Of a DNA stretch of 64,000 bases, positions 9,033 through 18,968 are shown in pieces. The notes beneath the pieces were generated by a model that saw nothing but the letters and a program-made list of their open reading frames with translations, was not told where the DNA came from and ran no database searches. Source of the DNA: Alteromonas portus (GTDB lineage Bacteria > Pseudomonadota > Gammaproteobacteria > Enterobacterales > Alteromonadaceae); NCBI RefSeq assembly GCF_005117025.1, contig NZ_SWCO01000002.1:310001-374000 (forward strand). The letters run 5' to 3'. Numbering within the stretch: the stretch's first letter is position 1; every line of letters starts with the position of its first letter. The position numbers and the translations under genes are program-made.

Positions 9033-9994
9033 GCAAATATTCACGCTTTATAGGAACAGGTAGCTATTATCCCAGCGACGTGCGTACAAACGCAGATTTA
9101 GAGCAAATGGTGGACACCAGTGACGAATGGATCACTGACCGTACCGGGATAAAAGAGCGACGCATTATTGGAGCAGATGAAACCGCTGCTACCATGGGGG
9201 CAGAAGCCAGTAAAAAAGCCATCGAAATGGCTGGCATTGACCCGAAATCTATCGACATGATTGTGTGCGCTACCACGAGTGGTCGCTATGCGCTTCCAAG
9301 CACAGCATGTGAAATTCAACGCATTCTTGATTTAGACGGTATTCCAGCATTTGACGTTGCTGCTGCATGCGCAGGCTATTGTTATGCGTTAAGCGTAGCC
9401 GACCAGTACATCAAATCGGGAATGGCTAAACGCATTCTTGTGATCGGAACCGACTGCCTAAGCCGTCTAATAGACCCAGAAGACAGAACCATGGTCATTC
9501 TGTTTGGTGATGCAGCAGGTGCGACCATCATTGAAGCCAGTGATGAACCTGGTATTTTATCTACACATATTCATGCCGCAGGTTCATACGGCGACTTGTT
9601 GTACGTAGGTAATCCAACCCGTGGTGATGAGCAGTCAGTTCACGAAAACTGGGGTGTAATGCGCGGTAACGAAGTCTTTAAAGTTGCGGTAACCAAGCTT
9701 TCAGAAGTGGTTGAACAAACCCTCGCTGCGAACGGTATGCAAAAATCTGATCTTGACTGGTTAGTGCCTCACCAAGCAAACTTTAGAATTATCAAAGCGA
9801 CAGCTAAAAAGCTAAATATGTCTCTTGATCAAGTTGTGCTTACGTTAGAACAGTACGGCAATACCTCTGCTGCTACCGTTCCCACAGCGCTTGATACAGC
9901 GATCAGAGACGGACGCATTAAACGCGGACAGCATTTATTACTAGAGGCATTCGGAGGCGGATTTGCATGGGCGTCAGCGCTTGTACGCTATTAG
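9029..9994 (+). CDS. fabH: 3-oxoacyl-ACP synthase III (FabH)
   Basis: FabH condenses an acyl-CoA primer with malonyl-ACP to start fatty-acid elongation. The 321-residue protein carries the Cys-His-Asn triad: Cys114 in [10 protein letters not shown], His248 in VPHQANFRI and Asn278 in YGNTS. The start is TTG 9029, overlapping the plsX stop. The segment around residue 83 reads [10 protein letters not shown], somewhat different from the usual TTTPDHAFPS of enteric FabH, so primer choice may differ slightly. The function is otherwise secure. Confidence 0.95.
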   Translation: MSKYSRFIGTGSYYPSDVRTNADLEQMVDTSDEWITDRTGIKERRIIGADETAATMGAEASKKAIEMAGIDPKSIDMIVCATTSGRYALPSTACEIQRILDLDGIPAFDVAAACAGYCYALSVADQYIKSGMAKRILVIGTDCLSRLIDPEDRTMVILFGDAAGATIIEASDEPGILSTHIHAAGSYGDLLYVGNPTRGDEQSVHENWGVMRGNEVFKVAVTKLSEVVEQTLAANGMQKSDLDWLVPHQANFRIIKATAKKLNMSLDQVVLTLEQYGNTSAATVPTALDTAIRDGRIKRGQHLLLEAFGGGFAWASALVRY

Positions 9995-10064
9995 CCATAT
10001 GATGATGTAATTTAACTTCGACGTATTCTCGTTTCTAGTAAACTAAAAATAATAAGGAATCGAC

Positions 10065-10994
10065 ATGACAAAGACAGCCTGTGTATTTCCAGGACAAGGT
10101 TCTCAAAGTGTGGGCATGTTAAAGGAACTTGCTGAGACTTCTCCTATTATCGAAGCAACGTTTAAAGAAGCCTCTGACGCACTTGGATACGACCTGTGGG
10201 ATTTAGTCCAAAACGATGCAGACGGTAAACTTAACGAAACCCATATCACTCAGCCAGCGTTGCTTGCAGCGAGTGTTGCAATTTGGCGTGTTATTCGCGA
10301 GCAGGACATAGACGTAGATTACCTAGCGGGTCACAGCCTTGGTGAGTACTCAGCATTAGTGTGTGGCGGTGCCATGGACTTTGCTGATGCTATCAAGCTT
10401 GTAGAAGCTCGTGGTAAATATATGCAAGAGGCTGTACCTGCAGGTGCGGGTGCCATGTATGCCATTATCGGATTAGACGACGCTGCCATTGCTGATATCT
10501 GCCAGCAAACTGCTATTGCTACAGGCGATGTGGTTGCGCCGGTAAACTTTAACTCTCCAGGCCAAGTGGTTATTGCAGGGGAAAAGAATGCAGCAGAGCA
10601 AGCCGCTAATGCATGTAAAGAAGCGGGCGCAAAACGTGCACTCCCTCTTGCGGTAAGCGTTCCTTCACACTGCGAGTTAATGCGTCCTGCAGCAGATAAG
10701 TTAGAAGACGCGTTATCGTCATTGAACGTTAACGAGCCTGCAATCAATATCGTGAATAATGTTGATGTCACTATTGAAACCCAAGGTGATGCAATCAAGA
10801 ACGCATTAGTGAGACAGCTTTATTGCCCTGTTCAATGGACACGTACTGTTGAATATTTGGCGGCAGCGGGCGTTGAGCGCGTTATTGAAGTAGGTCCTGG
10901 TAAAGTACTTACTGGATTGAACAAACGTATCGACAAGAGCCTAGAATCTCTTGCAGTTAATACACCTGAGGGTGTTGAAGCATTAAAACAATAA
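10065..10994 (+). CDS. fabD: Malonyl-CoA:ACP transacylase (FabD)
   Basis: FabD moves malonyl from CoA to ACP, supplying the elongation cycle. The 309-residue protein has FPGQGSQSVGM near the start, the nucleophile Ser91 in GHSLGEYSA, and catalytic His202 in VPSHCELM. The start ATG follows AAGGA. It lies 70 bases after fabH and nine before fabG. Confidence 0.96.
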   Translation: MTKTACVFPGQGSQSVGMLKELAETSPIIEATFKEASDALGYDLWDLVQNDADGKLNETHITQPALLAASVAIWRVIREQDIDVDYLAGHSLGEYSALVCGGAMDFADAIKLVEARGKYMQEAVPAGAGAMYAIIGLDDAAIADICQQTAIATGDVVAPVNFNSPGQVVIAGEKNAAEQAANACKEAGAKRALPLAVSVPSHCELMRPAADKLEDALSSLNVNEPAINIVNNVDVTIETQGDAIKNALVRQLYCPVQWTRTVEYLAAAGVERVIEVGPGKVLTGLNKRIDKSLESLAVNTPEGVEALKQ

Positions 10995-11003
10995 GGAAAC
11001 GCA

Positions 11004-11744
11004 ATGAGTCAATTAGACGGTAAAATTGCGCTTGTTACCGGCGCAAGCCGAGGTATAGGCAAAGCGATTGCCACGCAGCTTGCTCAGCAAGGTGCTACGG
11101 TTATTGGAACGGCAACCAGTGAAAATGGTGAGCAAGCGATCAGCGATTACCTTTCTGAGTTCGGCGGCAAGGGTTTTGCGCTTAATGTGACCGACAAAGA
11201 AAGCGTAGATACAACATTAAAAGCAATTAACGAAGCTTTTGGTAGCATCGATATATTGGTCAATAATGCAGGTATCACACGTGATAATCTGCTAATGCGC
11301 ATGAAAGATGACGAGTGGCAGGATATTATCGACACCAATTTAACCTCGATTTTCACGCTGTCTAAAGCGGTACTTCGCGGTATGATGAAGAAACGCTGTG
11401 GTCGCATTGTAAATATTGGCTCAGTGGTGGGCAGTGCGGGTAATGCCGGACAGGCAAACTATGCTGCGGCGAAAGCAGGGGTTATTGGTTTTTCTAAATC
11501 AATGGCACGTGAAGTGGCTTCTCGTGGTATTACCATTAACGTTGTAGCGCCAGGTTTTATCGATACTGATATGACCAAAGCGCTGACCGATGACCAAAAA
11601 GAGGCCATTTTCAAAGATATTCCGGCGAACCGTTTAGGTGCGCCTGATGAAATTGCAGCCACTGTTGCCTTTTTAGTGAGCGATGGTGCAGCCTATATTA
11701 CAGGCGAAACTATCCACGTAAATGGTGGTATGTATATGGGGTAA
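11004..11744 (+). CDS. fabG: 3-oxoacyl-ACP reductase (FabG)
   Basis: FabG is the NADPH-dependent reductase of the elongation cycle. This 246-residue short-chain dehydrogenase has the nucleotide-binding TGASRGIG, NNAG at 87-90, and the catalytic Ser140, Tyr153 and Lys157 (YAAAK). The end TIHVNGGMYMG is typical of FabG. AAGGAAAC lies just before the ATG. An AT-rich hairpin begins at the stop codon. Confidence 0.96.
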   Translation: MSQLDGKIALVTGASRGIGKAIATQLAQQGATVIGTATSENGEQAISDYLSEFGGKGFALNVTDKESVDTTLKAINEAFGSIDILVNNAGITRDNLLMRMKDDEWQDIIDTNLTSIFTLSKAVLRGMMKKRCGRIVNIGSVVGSAGNAGQANYAAAKAGVIGFSKSMAREVASRGITINVVAPGFIDTDMTKALTDDQKEAIFKDIPANRLGAPDEIAATVAFLVSDGAAYITGETIHVNGGMYMG

Positions 11745-11768
11745 ATTCGCAAAAATTGCGAATTTTCC
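11743..11768 (+). terminator. AT-rich hairpin after fabG
   Basis: AAATTCGCAA (11743-11752) pairs perfectly with TTGCGAATTT (11756-11765) around a three-base loop, starting inside the fabG stop codon. It could be a partial terminator or an RNA-stability element that separates fabG from the highly expressed acpP. Confidence 0.55.
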
Positions 11769-11868
11769 TTAGTTTGGGGTGGTATTTACCCGAACTTGGA
11801 TGTAAAAATAGTATTTTACGAATTTCGAATGTCGCTGGTTTGACCAGAAAATTTGTTTAAACTGGTGC

Positions 11869-11897
11869 TTGCAAGGATGCACCTTGCAAAATAAACT
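11869..11897 (+). promoter_or_regulatory. Candidate acpP promoter
   Basis: TTGCAA (11869-11874) and TAAACT (11892-11897) are separated by 17 bases, 46 bases upstream of the acpP ATG. A separate promoter would fit the need for much more acyl carrier protein than enzymes. The match to consensus is moderate. Confidence 0.4.
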
Positions 11898-11943
11898 AGC
11901 GGCACTTTTATTATCTAGTGACGTTTAAGGGAAACCTAGAATT

Positions 11944-12183
11944 ATGAGTAACATTGAAGAACGCGTTAAGAAAATCATCGTTGAACAACTTGGCGTGAAA
12001 GAAGAAGAAGTAAAAGCAGAAGCTTCATTCGTTGACGATTTAGGCGCTGATTCACTTGACACTGTTGAGCTAGTGATGGCTTTGGAAGAAGAATTCGATA
12101 CTGAAATTCCTGACGAAGAAGCAGAAAAAATTACTACTGTTCAGTCTGCAATTGACTACATCAACGCTAACAAAGACGCTTAA
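11944..12183 (+). CDS. acpP: Acyl carrier protein
   Basis: ACP carries growing acyl chains on a 4'-phosphopantetheine arm attached to Ser37 in the [16 protein letters not shown] motif. The 79-residue acidic protein is typical in length and charge. It lies 199 bases after fabG with its own likely promoter, and a strong terminator follows. Confidence 0.98.
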   Translation: MSNIEERVKKIIVEQLGVKEEEVKAEASFVDDLGADSLDTVELVMALEEEFDTEIPDEEAEKITTVQSAIDYINANKDA

Positions 12184-12202
12184 GTCTTAAGTAGCGACAA
12201 AG

Positions 12203-12228
12203 CGGCTCTTCTTACAGAGCCGTTTTTG
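12203..12228 (+). terminator. Terminator after acpP
   Basis: CGGCTC (12203-12208) pairs with GAGCCG (12217-12222) and is followed by five T residues. It lies between acpP and fabF and probably limits read-through from the abundant acpP message. Confidence 0.85.
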
Positions 12229-12263
12229 TATCTCCTACCTTAGTTCCAAAGCGAGGGCTTTTT

Positions 12264-13502
12264 GTGACAAAACGTCGCGTAGTGGTTACTGGTCTTGGAA
12301 TGCTTTCACCATTAGGTCTTAATAGCGAAGACACATGGCGCAAATTGCTCGCGGGCGAAAGCGGCATTGGTGAAATCACCCATTTCGATTGTAGTAACTA
12401 TTCAACCCGTTTCGCAGGTCAAATTAACGATTTTGATCCGCAGGAATACATTGAAAAGAAAGAAACCAAGAAAATGGACCGCTTTATCCAGCTGGGTATT
12501 GCAGCGGGCAAGCAAGCCTTGGTCGATTCTGGTTTAACTATTTCACAAGATAATGCGCATCGCGTAGGTGTAGCTATTGGTTCAGGTATTGGTGGTTTAG
12601 AGCAAATTGAACAAAACCATTTAAAACTGACAAATAGCGGACCTAAGCGCGTATCGCCATTTTTTGTACCTTCAACCATCACCAACATGATCTCAGGCTT
12701 TTTGTCTATCATGGAAGGGTTGAAAGGACCGAATTTAAACGTTGTGACTGCGTGTACTACAGGTGTTCACAACATTGGTATTGCCGCAAGAACGATTGCT
12801 TACGGCGATGCTGATGCCATGCTGGCCGGAGGCGCAGAAGCGTCTATTACGCCGTTAGGTATGGCGGGTTTTGCCGCAGCACGTGCGTTGTCTTCTCGCA
12901 ACGACAACCCACAAGCAGCAAGCCGCCCATGGGATAAAGACCGCGATGGTTTTGTCATGGGTGAGGGCGCTGGCGTGGTAATGCTAGAAGAGTATGAAGC
13001 CGCAAAAGCTCGTGGCGCGACCATATATGCTGAGCTTGTTGGTTTTGGCATGAGCGGTGATGCATACCATATGACTTCGCCACCTGAAGATGGTGAAGGT
13101 GCGGCCGCGTCTATGCAAAACGCAATAAACGATGCAAAGATGGACGCAAGCGACATCGGCTATGTTAATGCCCATGGTACGTCTACGCCTGCAGGTGATA
13201 TTGCAGAAGTGGCAGCAGTGAAACGCGTGTTCAATGACCATGCTTACAAGCTTCTTGTTAGCTCTACTAAGTCAATGACAGGCCATTTGCTAGGGGCCGC
13301 CGGTTCAGTTGAGGCAATTTTCACTATTTTGGCACTGCGTGACAAAATGGCGCCGCCAACCATTAACTTGGATGAGCCAGGTGAGGGTTGCGACTTAGAC
13401 TTTGTTGCACACAAAGCCAAAGCATTCAATGAAGACTACGCGCTGTGTAACTCATTCGGGTTTGGCGGTACAAACGGTTCATTGATTTTCAAGCGTATCT
13501 AA
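12264..13502 (+). CDS. fabF: 3-oxoacyl-ACP synthase II (FabF)
   Basis: FabF elongates acyl-ACP with malonyl-ACP, including the temperature-responsive C16:1 to C18:1 step. The 412-residue protein has nucleophile Cys164 in [11 protein letters not shown] and two catalytic His in [11 protein letters not shown] (about 304) and [10 protein letters not shown] (about 341). Translation starts at GTG 12264 with GCGAGGG upstream. It is the last gene of the fab cluster and is closed by a terminator. Confidence 0.96.
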   Translation: MTKRRVVVTGLGMLSPLGLNSEDTWRKLLAGESGIGEITHFDCSNYSTRFAGQINDFDPQEYIEKKETKKMDRFIQLGIAAGKQALVDSGLTISQDNAHRVGVAIGSGIGGLEQIEQNHLKLTNSGPKRVSPFFVPSTITNMISGFLSIMEGLKGPNLNVVTACTTGVHNIGIAARTIAYGDADAMLAGGAEASITPLGMAGFAAARALSSRNDNPQAASRPWDKDRDGFVMGEGAGVVMLEEYEAAKARGATIYAELVGFGMSGDAYHMTSPPEDGEGAAASMQNAINDAKMDASDIGYVNAHGTSTPAGDIAEVAAVKRVFNDHAYKLLVSSTKSMTGHLLGAAGSVEAIFTILALRDKMAPPTINLDEPGEGCDLDFVAHKAKAFNEDYALCNSFGFGGTNGSLIFKRI

Positions 13503-13548
13503 TACGGCGTGTAATTAACGCGGTTTAAGTGAACCTCACGTATATTTA

Positions 13549-13571
13549 AAAGGCAGCTTCGGCTGCCTTTT
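13549..13571 (+). terminator. Terminator after fabF
   Basis: AAAGGCAGC (13549-13557) and GGCTGCCTTTT form a hairpin with a tight TTC loop, ending in T-rich sequence. Confidence 0.85.
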
Positions 13572-13723
13572 GTTGTTTATACAGTTAAACGTCATCGCAA
13601 AAATCAAACATACCTTGCCTACATAATTATGGCGAGGGGTAAATCAATTCAGCTAGACGTTGTCTGGCCAAAACAAGTTGGTATACTTCCATCTACTAAA
13701 ATAATAGCAAACAAGAGTAGGCA

Positions 13724-14575
13724 GTGAGAATTATCCCTAGCGCTACGCCTATTTCATCCAGTGATAGGGCGTTTAATTACGGAGACGGTGTTTTTACAAC
13801 ATTGTTGGTAAATGAACACCAAGTAGAATTACTGCCTTATCATATTTCACGTCTAGAGCATGATGCAGCGGCCATCAAGCTGAATATTGATACCCACACG
13901 CTTGAGGCAGCAATTGCTGAACAAGTTAAGGCGATAAAGAACGCTTCAGTTGATAACGCTTCGCCTAAATATGTACTGAAAATTCATGTTTCTGGTGGTC
14001 AGGCGGGTAGAGGCTACGCACGCAGTGAAGACAGCGAAGCACTTATAAGATTTAGCCAGCACCCTTATCCAAGTCATTACGATAATTTGGCCAATAAAGG
14101 TGTTAGTGTGATTTGTGCTCAAACACGGTTAGCTATCCAGCCATTGCTTGCCGGTGTTAAGCATATGAATAGGTTAGAACAGGTCTTAGTTAAGCACGAA
14201 GTTGATGAAGCAGGTGTAAACGACGCTATCGTTTGCGATACCCAAGATAACGTTATTGAAGCGAGTGCTGGCAATGTATTTTTCTACCTCAATGAACAAT
14301 GGTATACCCCGTCTTTGAAAGGAAGCGGCGTTAACGGCGTAGTTAGGCAATATCTGATTGATTCGTTGTTAAACGATAATTGTGCATTACACGTGGGGGA
14401 ATATGACCTTTCTTATTTGCAAAATGCTAGCGCAATAGTGATTACCAATGCGCTTATGGGCGTGATGCCGGTACAGCAAATTCGAATGCCAGATTTCTCT
14501 TACGTCAATTTTGATGTGGAAAGCGATGCAATTGTTGCACTAAAACAACGACTTGAAAATGTGCTCAAACGCTAG
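13724..14575 (+). CDS. pabC: Aminodeoxychorismate lyase (PabC)
   Basis: PabC releases pyruvate from 4-amino-4-deoxychorismate to give p-aminobenzoate for folate. The 283-residue PLP fold-type IV protein has DRAFNYGDGVFTT near the start, the KHMNRLEQV segment that bears the PLP lysine, and EASAGNVFF later. GTG 13724 is the likely start. The order pabC-mltG-tmk-holB is conserved in gammaproteobacteria, which supports the specific assignment over branched-chain transaminases. Confidence 0.93.
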   Translation: MRIIPSATPISSSDRAFNYGDGVFTTLLVNEHQVELLPYHISRLEHDAAAIKLNIDTHTLEAAIAEQVKAIKNASVDNASPKYVLKIHVSGGQAGRGYARSEDSEALIRFSQHPYPSHYDNLANKGVSVICAQTRLAIQPLLAGVKHMNRLEQVLVKHEVDEAGVNDAIVCDTQDNVIEASAGNVFFYLNEQWYTPSLKGSGVNGVVRQYLIDSLLNDNCALHVGEYDLSYLQNASAIVITNALMGVMPVQQIRMPDFSYVNFDVESDAIVALKQRLENVLKR

Positions 14576-14685
14576 CAATGCGGACGTATGAAAGCAAAGC
14601 GCGTTATCTAACTACGAGCTTTAACAAACTAGCAGTAAAAACAAAAAATGGAATGTAGAAAAATGCCGATAGGAGAAGTTCAAGC

Positions 14686-15705
14686 ATGAAGCGGATAGTA
14701 ATTATTCTATTATCTCTTATTATGCTTGTTGCCGTTGGGGGAGCTTGTAGCGTAATGTACGTGTCGAGCGAGGTTTCTGCCGAATTAAATGTAGAAAGCG
14801 AAACCTTATTCACCATTGAAAACGGCAGTAACGCTTACCGAACGGTCAAACATTTGCGCAAAGTAGGCGTAACTGAAGTGTCGCCATTTGTAGCTAAAGT
14901 ATGGCTCAAATTCTTTGCAGGCAATACGGTTGTAAAATCTGGCACCTACATGCTGCGCCCTGGGCAGTCGCTAGTGGATGTATTTACCTTATTTACCCAA
15001 GGTGATGAGCACCTGTTTGCGGTGAGCTTAGTAGAAGGGTTAACGTTAGCACAGTGGCTTGAGGCGCTTAAACAAAACACAGATTTAGTGTTTGATCTTA
15101 ATGAAGAGAAATTAGACCAACTCACTAAAAACAATGGCGTAGACTGGTGCTGCGACAACGTTTCGCAGACAGAGGGTGTGTATTTGGCTGACACTTATTT
15201 CTTTAGCAAAGGAACTGCGGCCAGCGAGATATTAAAAAGAGCGCACCGTGCGCTAGTAGACTTTGTCTCTCGCGAATGGGAGCAACGGGATGTGGAACTG
15301 CCATTAGCCACTCCCTACGAGGCACTTATCTTAGCCAGTATTATAGAAAAAGAAACGGCTGTGCCTGAAGAGCGTGACATGATTTCAGGTGTATTCGTCA
15401 ATAGACTAAACAGAAATATGCGCCTTCAAACCGATCCCACCGTGATTTATGGTATCGGCCCCACGTTTGACGGAAATATCACCCGTAAGCATCTGCGAAC
15501 AGCAACGCCTTACAATACCTATGTTATCAAAGGGCTTCCACCTACGCCCATCGCTATGGCAGGCAAGGCAGCCATTCACGCGGCTCTGCATCCGCTTACA
15601 ACGGATGCACTATACTTTGTGGCGAAAGGCGATGGCAGCCACCAATTTTCCACCACACTAGCTGATCACAATGCAGCTGTGCGAAAATACCAGTTAAAAC
15701 GATAA
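14686..15705 (+). CDS. mltG: Endolytic murein transglycosylase MltG
   Basis: MltG cleaves nascent glycan strands inside the peptidoglycan and probably ends their growth. The 339-residue protein has an N-terminal membrane anchor (about residues 4-25) and then the YceG-like domain. Catalytic Glu221 lies in IIEKETAVPEERD, followed by RLQTDPTVIYG and the conserved PTPIAMAG. GGAG lies 12 bases before the ATG. Confidence 0.95.
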   Translation: MKRIVIILLSLIMLVAVGGACSVMYVSSEVSAELNVESETLFTIENGSNAYRTVKHLRKVGVTEVSPFVAKVWLKFFAGNTVVKSGTYMLRPGQSLVDVFTLFTQGDEHLFAVSLVEGLTLAQWLEALKQNTDLVFDLNEEKLDQLTKNNGVDWCCDNVSQTEGVYLADTYFFSKGTAASEILKRAHRALVDFVSREWEQRDVELPLATPYEALILASIIEKETAVPEERDMISGVFVNRLNRNMRLQTDPTVIYGIGPTFDGNITRKHLRTATPYNTYVIKGLPPTPIAMAGKAAIHAALHPLTTDALYFVAKGDGSHQFSTTLADHNAAVRKYQLKR

Positions 15706-15764
15706 TCGTATTGATGCAGACAACTAATACGTTATAGCTAAATAAAAACAGAGTTTAAAAACTA

Positions 15765-16439
15765 ATGCGCGGAAAGTTTATTGTAGTAGAGGGCCTTGAA
15801 GGGGCAGGAAAAAGCTCAGTGATTGGGCTTATTGTTCAAGCATTGATAGATGCAGGAAAGCGCGTTGAGCAAACTCGTGAACCGGGCGGCACACCTATGG
15901 CAGAAGCCATTAGAGAATGTGTAAAACACGATTGGGATGAAACCGTTAGTGAAGAGACAGAACTGCTTCTTATGTATGCAGCTCGTGTTCAGTTACTTAT
16001 CAATAAAATCTTTCCATCTCTTGCTGATGGTGCGTGGGTGGTAGGTGACAGACACGATTTATCATCTCAAGCCTATCAAGGTGGTGGTCGAGGTGTCAGT
16101 GAAAAAACCATGACAGCCATCAGCGATATCGCCCTAAAAGGATTTAAGCCAGATTTGACCTTATATCTGGATGTCGAGCCTGCTGTGGGGCTAGAGCGCG
16201 CCCGCGGGCGAGGGGAGCTTGACCGCATTGAGCAAGCTGGGCTCGCCTTTTTTGAGCGTACCCGTGCTAAATACTTGTCTCTTGCTCAGCAAGATGAATC
16301 TATTGTCGTGATAAGTGCAATGCAGCCAATGGAAAAGGTTCATCAAGATGTGATTGCTATTATCAACGATTACGTGGCGGCCTCGGGCAGCGAGCGCAGT
16401 GATACAGGCCATAACAAAAGTCTGCAGGGGCAAGACTAA
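15765..16439 (+). CDS. tmk: Thymidylate kinase
   Basis: The enzyme phosphorylates dTMP to dTDP. The 224-residue protein has the P-loop GLEGAGKSS, the [11 protein letters not shown] motif, [17 protein letters not shown] and a lid region ([11 protein letters not shown]). It is about ten residues longer than many homologues because of a polar C-terminal extension. Its TAA overlaps the holB ATG by one base, implying coupling. Confidence 0.96.
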   Translation: MRGKFIVVEGLEGAGKSSVIGLIVQALIDAGKRVEQTREPGGTPMAEAIRECVKHDWDETVSEETELLLMYAARVQLLINKIFPSLADGAWVVGDRHDLSSQAYQGGGRGVSEKTMTAISDIALKGFKPDLTLYLDVEPAVGLERARGRGELDRIEQAGLAFFERTRAKYLSLAQQDESIVVISAMQPMEKVHQDVIAIINDYVAASGSERSDTGHNKSLQGQD

Positions 16440-17326
16440 TGCAAGTACTACCTTGGTTTGCTGAGACGTTCTCGACGCTACTATCGCGATATATGGCGAA
16501 GAAACTACACCATGGTTTATTGCTTACAGGGCCAAAGGGAATTGGAAAATACCAGCTGGCGTTAGGGTTAAGCAACACCTTATTGTGTAAGCAGCCAAGT
16601 ATCGATGGTCCCTGTGAGCAATGTCAAAGTTGCCATTTGAGGCAAGCCGGAAACCATCCTGACTTTCATGTTTTAGAAAGTGAAAAGCAGTTAGGTGTGG
16701 ATAAAATTCGCGAAGGTATTGCCAAGCTTTCAGGTACAGCGCAAATGGGAGGAAATAAAGTGTTGCTGATCCCTCGTGCCGATACCATGACGGAAGCAGC
16801 GGCTAATGCACTATTGAAAACCTTGGAAGAACCCACAAATAATACCTTCCTGCTGCTGATCACGGACAGTATCAATAAAATTATGCCAACCATCTTAAGT
16901 CGATGTGAACGGCAGATACTTTCGCTACCATCAGTACCAGAGAGTTTGAACTACTTACACGCAAAAGGCGTAGAAGATGCAAGCGAAGCATTGCTGGCAG
17001 CATATGGCTATGCGCCTCTTCGTGTAGAAGATGCGCTCTCTGGTGAACAAGACATTAGCTATCGCAATTTTAACGATGGTATGCAGGCGCTCTTAGCAGG
17101 CGATGCAAATTTGCAAGTGCAAACACTTGCTAACAAGTGGCAGGACAATGCGCAACAAATCGCATTGTGGTGCCAGCAAATGGCCCATGATGAGTACATG
17201 AAACGTCAACATGCTGTTGACTTTAAACGCTATGAAGCGTGTATTGATGCGGTTAAAACCCTTCAACACGCTGGCGTGAACAAATCGATGGTACTCTTTG
17301 GGCTGCTTAAACAGTTTCAACGATAA
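16439..17326 (+). CDS. holB: DNA polymerase III delta' subunit
   Basis: HolB is a clamp-loader subunit that helps place the beta clamp on DNA. The 295-residue protein shows an AAA+ fold with GPKGIGKYQLA, a zinc-binding CEQCQSCHL cluster, and NALLKTLEEPTNNTFLLLIT followed by LSRCE. The overlap with tmk and the following tatD give the standard gene order. Confidence 0.94.
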   Translation: MQVLPWFAETFSTLLSRYMAKKLHHGLLLTGPKGIGKYQLALGLSNTLLCKQPSIDGPCEQCQSCHLRQAGNHPDFHVLESEKQLGVDKIREGIAKLSGTAQMGGNKVLLIPRADTMTEAAANALLKTLEEPTNNTFLLLITDSINKIMPTILSRCERQILSLPSVPESLNYLHAKGVEDASEALLAAYGYAPLRVEDALSGEQDISYRNFNDGMQALLAGDANLQVQTLANKWQDNAQQIALWCQQMAHDEYMKRQHAVDFKRYEACIDAVKTLQHAGVNKSMVLFGLLKQFQR

Positions 17327-17336
17327 TAGACAGAGC

Positions 17337-17356
17337 AAAAAGCGCGAAGGCTTTTT
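17337..17356 (+). terminator. Hairpin between holB and tatD
   Basis: AAAAAGC (17337-17343) pairs with GCTTTTT (17350-17356). The stem is short and AT-rich, so it may be a weak terminator or only a partial barrier before tatD. Confidence 0.5.
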
Positions 17357-17388
17357 GTCTGAAAGTTAATATTTAATACAGGTGTAGT

Positions 17389-18171
17389 TTGTTCGTAGAT
17401 TCTCATTGTCACTTAGACCGACTTAAGCAAGGGCCAGAAGAGCTGGCAGAAACCTTAAATTTCGCAAGAACCCGGGGCGTTGAGCACTTCTTGTGTGTGT
17501 GCGTATCTGTTGGCGACTACGACAGCATGCTAGCAGCGGTTAGTCAGTTTGACGACGTGTCAGTATCCTGTGGTGTGCACCCGCTACATCAAGATGAAGC
17601 GTGTAGCTATGAAGAACTGCTAGAGAAAGCGCAGCGTGAAGAAGTGGTAGCCATTGGCGAAACTGGGCTGGACTATTTTTATAGCCCGGAAAGTAAAGAA
17701 GTCCAGCTAACATCTTTCGTCGACCACATCAAAGTAGCTAACGAAACTAAAAAGCCGTTAATTATTCATACGCGGGATGCAAGGGAAGACACCATTAACT
17801 TACTTCGCGAACACAAAGCTGCACACACTAAAGGTGTTTTGCATTGCTTCACTGAATCATTGGAGATGGCACAGGCGGCAATAGAGATGGATTTTTATAT
17901 TTCTATTTCTGGCATTGTAACCTTTAATTCAGCCGATGAATTACGTGAAGTGGTTAAAGCAATCCCTTTAGAACGCCTGCTCATTGAAACTGACTCACCA
18001 TGGCTTGCGCCAGTACCTCATCGCGGTAAACAGAACCAGCCAGGTTATGTGGTAGAAGTGGCAGAATTTATTGCAGAGCTTAAAAACGTTTCGGTAAAAG
18101 AACTTGCAGAAATTACCACGCAAAACTTCTACACGTTGTTTTCCTTAGCCGATAAAAAGAAAGCCGCGTAG
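17389..18171 (+). CDS. TatD family metal-dependent hydrolase (YcfH-like)
   Basis: This 260-residue TIM-barrel metallohydrolase has the metal-binding HCHLD near residue 6, IGETGLDYF, IIHTRDA, LHCFTES and ETDSPWLAP. Proteins of this family act as DNases or related hydrolases; YcfH is the branch found after holB. Translation appears to begin at TTG 17389 after AGGTG. Many relatives have a pilZ gene between holB and this gene; it is absent here. Confidence 0.9.
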   Translation: MFVDSHCHLDRLKQGPEELAETLNFARTRGVEHFLCVCVSVGDYDSMLAAVSQFDDVSVSCGVHPLHQDEACSYEELLEKAQREEVVAIGETGLDYFYSPESKEVQLTSFVDHIKVANETKKPLIIHTRDAREDTINLLREHKAAHTKGVLHCFTESLEMAQAAIEMDFYISISGIVTFNSADELREVVKAIPLERLLIETDSPWLAPVPHRGKQNQPGYVVEVAEFIAELKNVSVKELAEITTQNFYTLFSLADKKKAA

Positions 18172-18207
18172 CGTTAAGCATAGTCGGTTTTACACCCGGA
18201 GGTGATT

Positions 18208-18765
18208 ATGCCCCAGTGGCGACAAGGATTAACAAAAAGTCTTCACCAAACCCGTAGCATGCCAGAAAGTCGCTACTTTCAGTTAGCTACGGTAGACGGA
18301 AGTGGTGTACCGTATTGCCGGACTGTGGTTTTTAGAGGGATCACTGACAATAATCAATTAGTGGTTATTTCTGATACACGCTCTGAAAAGTATAACCAGC
18401 TTGGTCAGAACCCTCACTCACAGGTATGTTGGTATTTTTCTAAGACAAGAGAGCAATATCGCTTCTCTTGTACTGCAACGATAATAACGCTAGGCCAAGA
18501 TGCAGACCTTGTTACCCAGCACTGGAATAAATTGTCTGACGCGGGTAAAAAACAGTTTTTGTGGGGTGAGCCCGGTACGCCAAGAAACGACGGTTCTGCA
18601 TTACAGGTTGAAGGGGACTTCAATGAAGTCCCAACGCATTTTTGCGTGATTATGCTTACTATTGATAGCGTGGACTACCTGAATTTGAGAGGTAACCCTC
18701 AAAGCCGAGAATGGCACCAAAAAGACGGCAATGGCAATTGGGTGAGTCAGTCTTTAATTCCCTAG
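18208..18765 (+). CDS. Pyridoxamine 5'-phosphate oxidase-like FMN-binding protein
   Basis: The 185-residue protein has the flavin-reductase/PNPOx split-barrel look: residues 8-60 include the substrate-side motif RYFQLATVDGSGVPYCRTVVFRG-like region and SDTRSEKYNQL. The WHQKDGNGNW end resembles Alr4036-type oxidases rather than true PdxH, whose C-terminal PLP motif is missing. The ATG at 18208 has an excellent GGAGG five bases before it, so it is favoured over the in-frame GTG at 18202. The substrate is unknown. Confidence 0.8.
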   Translation: MPQWRQGLTKSLHQTRSMPESRYFQLATVDGSGVPYCRTVVFRGITDNNQLVVISDTRSEKYNQLGQNPHSQVCWYFSKTREQYRFSCTATIITLGQDADLVTQHWNKLSDAGKKQFLWGEPGTPRNDGSALQVEGDFNEVPTHFCVIMLTIDSVDYLNLRGNPQSREWHQKDGNGNWVSQSLIP

Positions 18766-18968
18766 GCAATAGCAAATGCAACGTTTGCCTAAGAATCGAA
18801 CGAAAGGTCCAGGCCTAAATTAAGGTAACGCCTTATTGTTACGACTAGACGCTTGCTCAATCAATCTTGACTACAAATTTGAAGCCCCCTTGCTCTTCAC
18901 TTTAAAACTTTAGTGAGCGAAAGAGGGCTGTATATTGTTTGCCGAGCTTGGTTTGTAAAACTCGTTAT

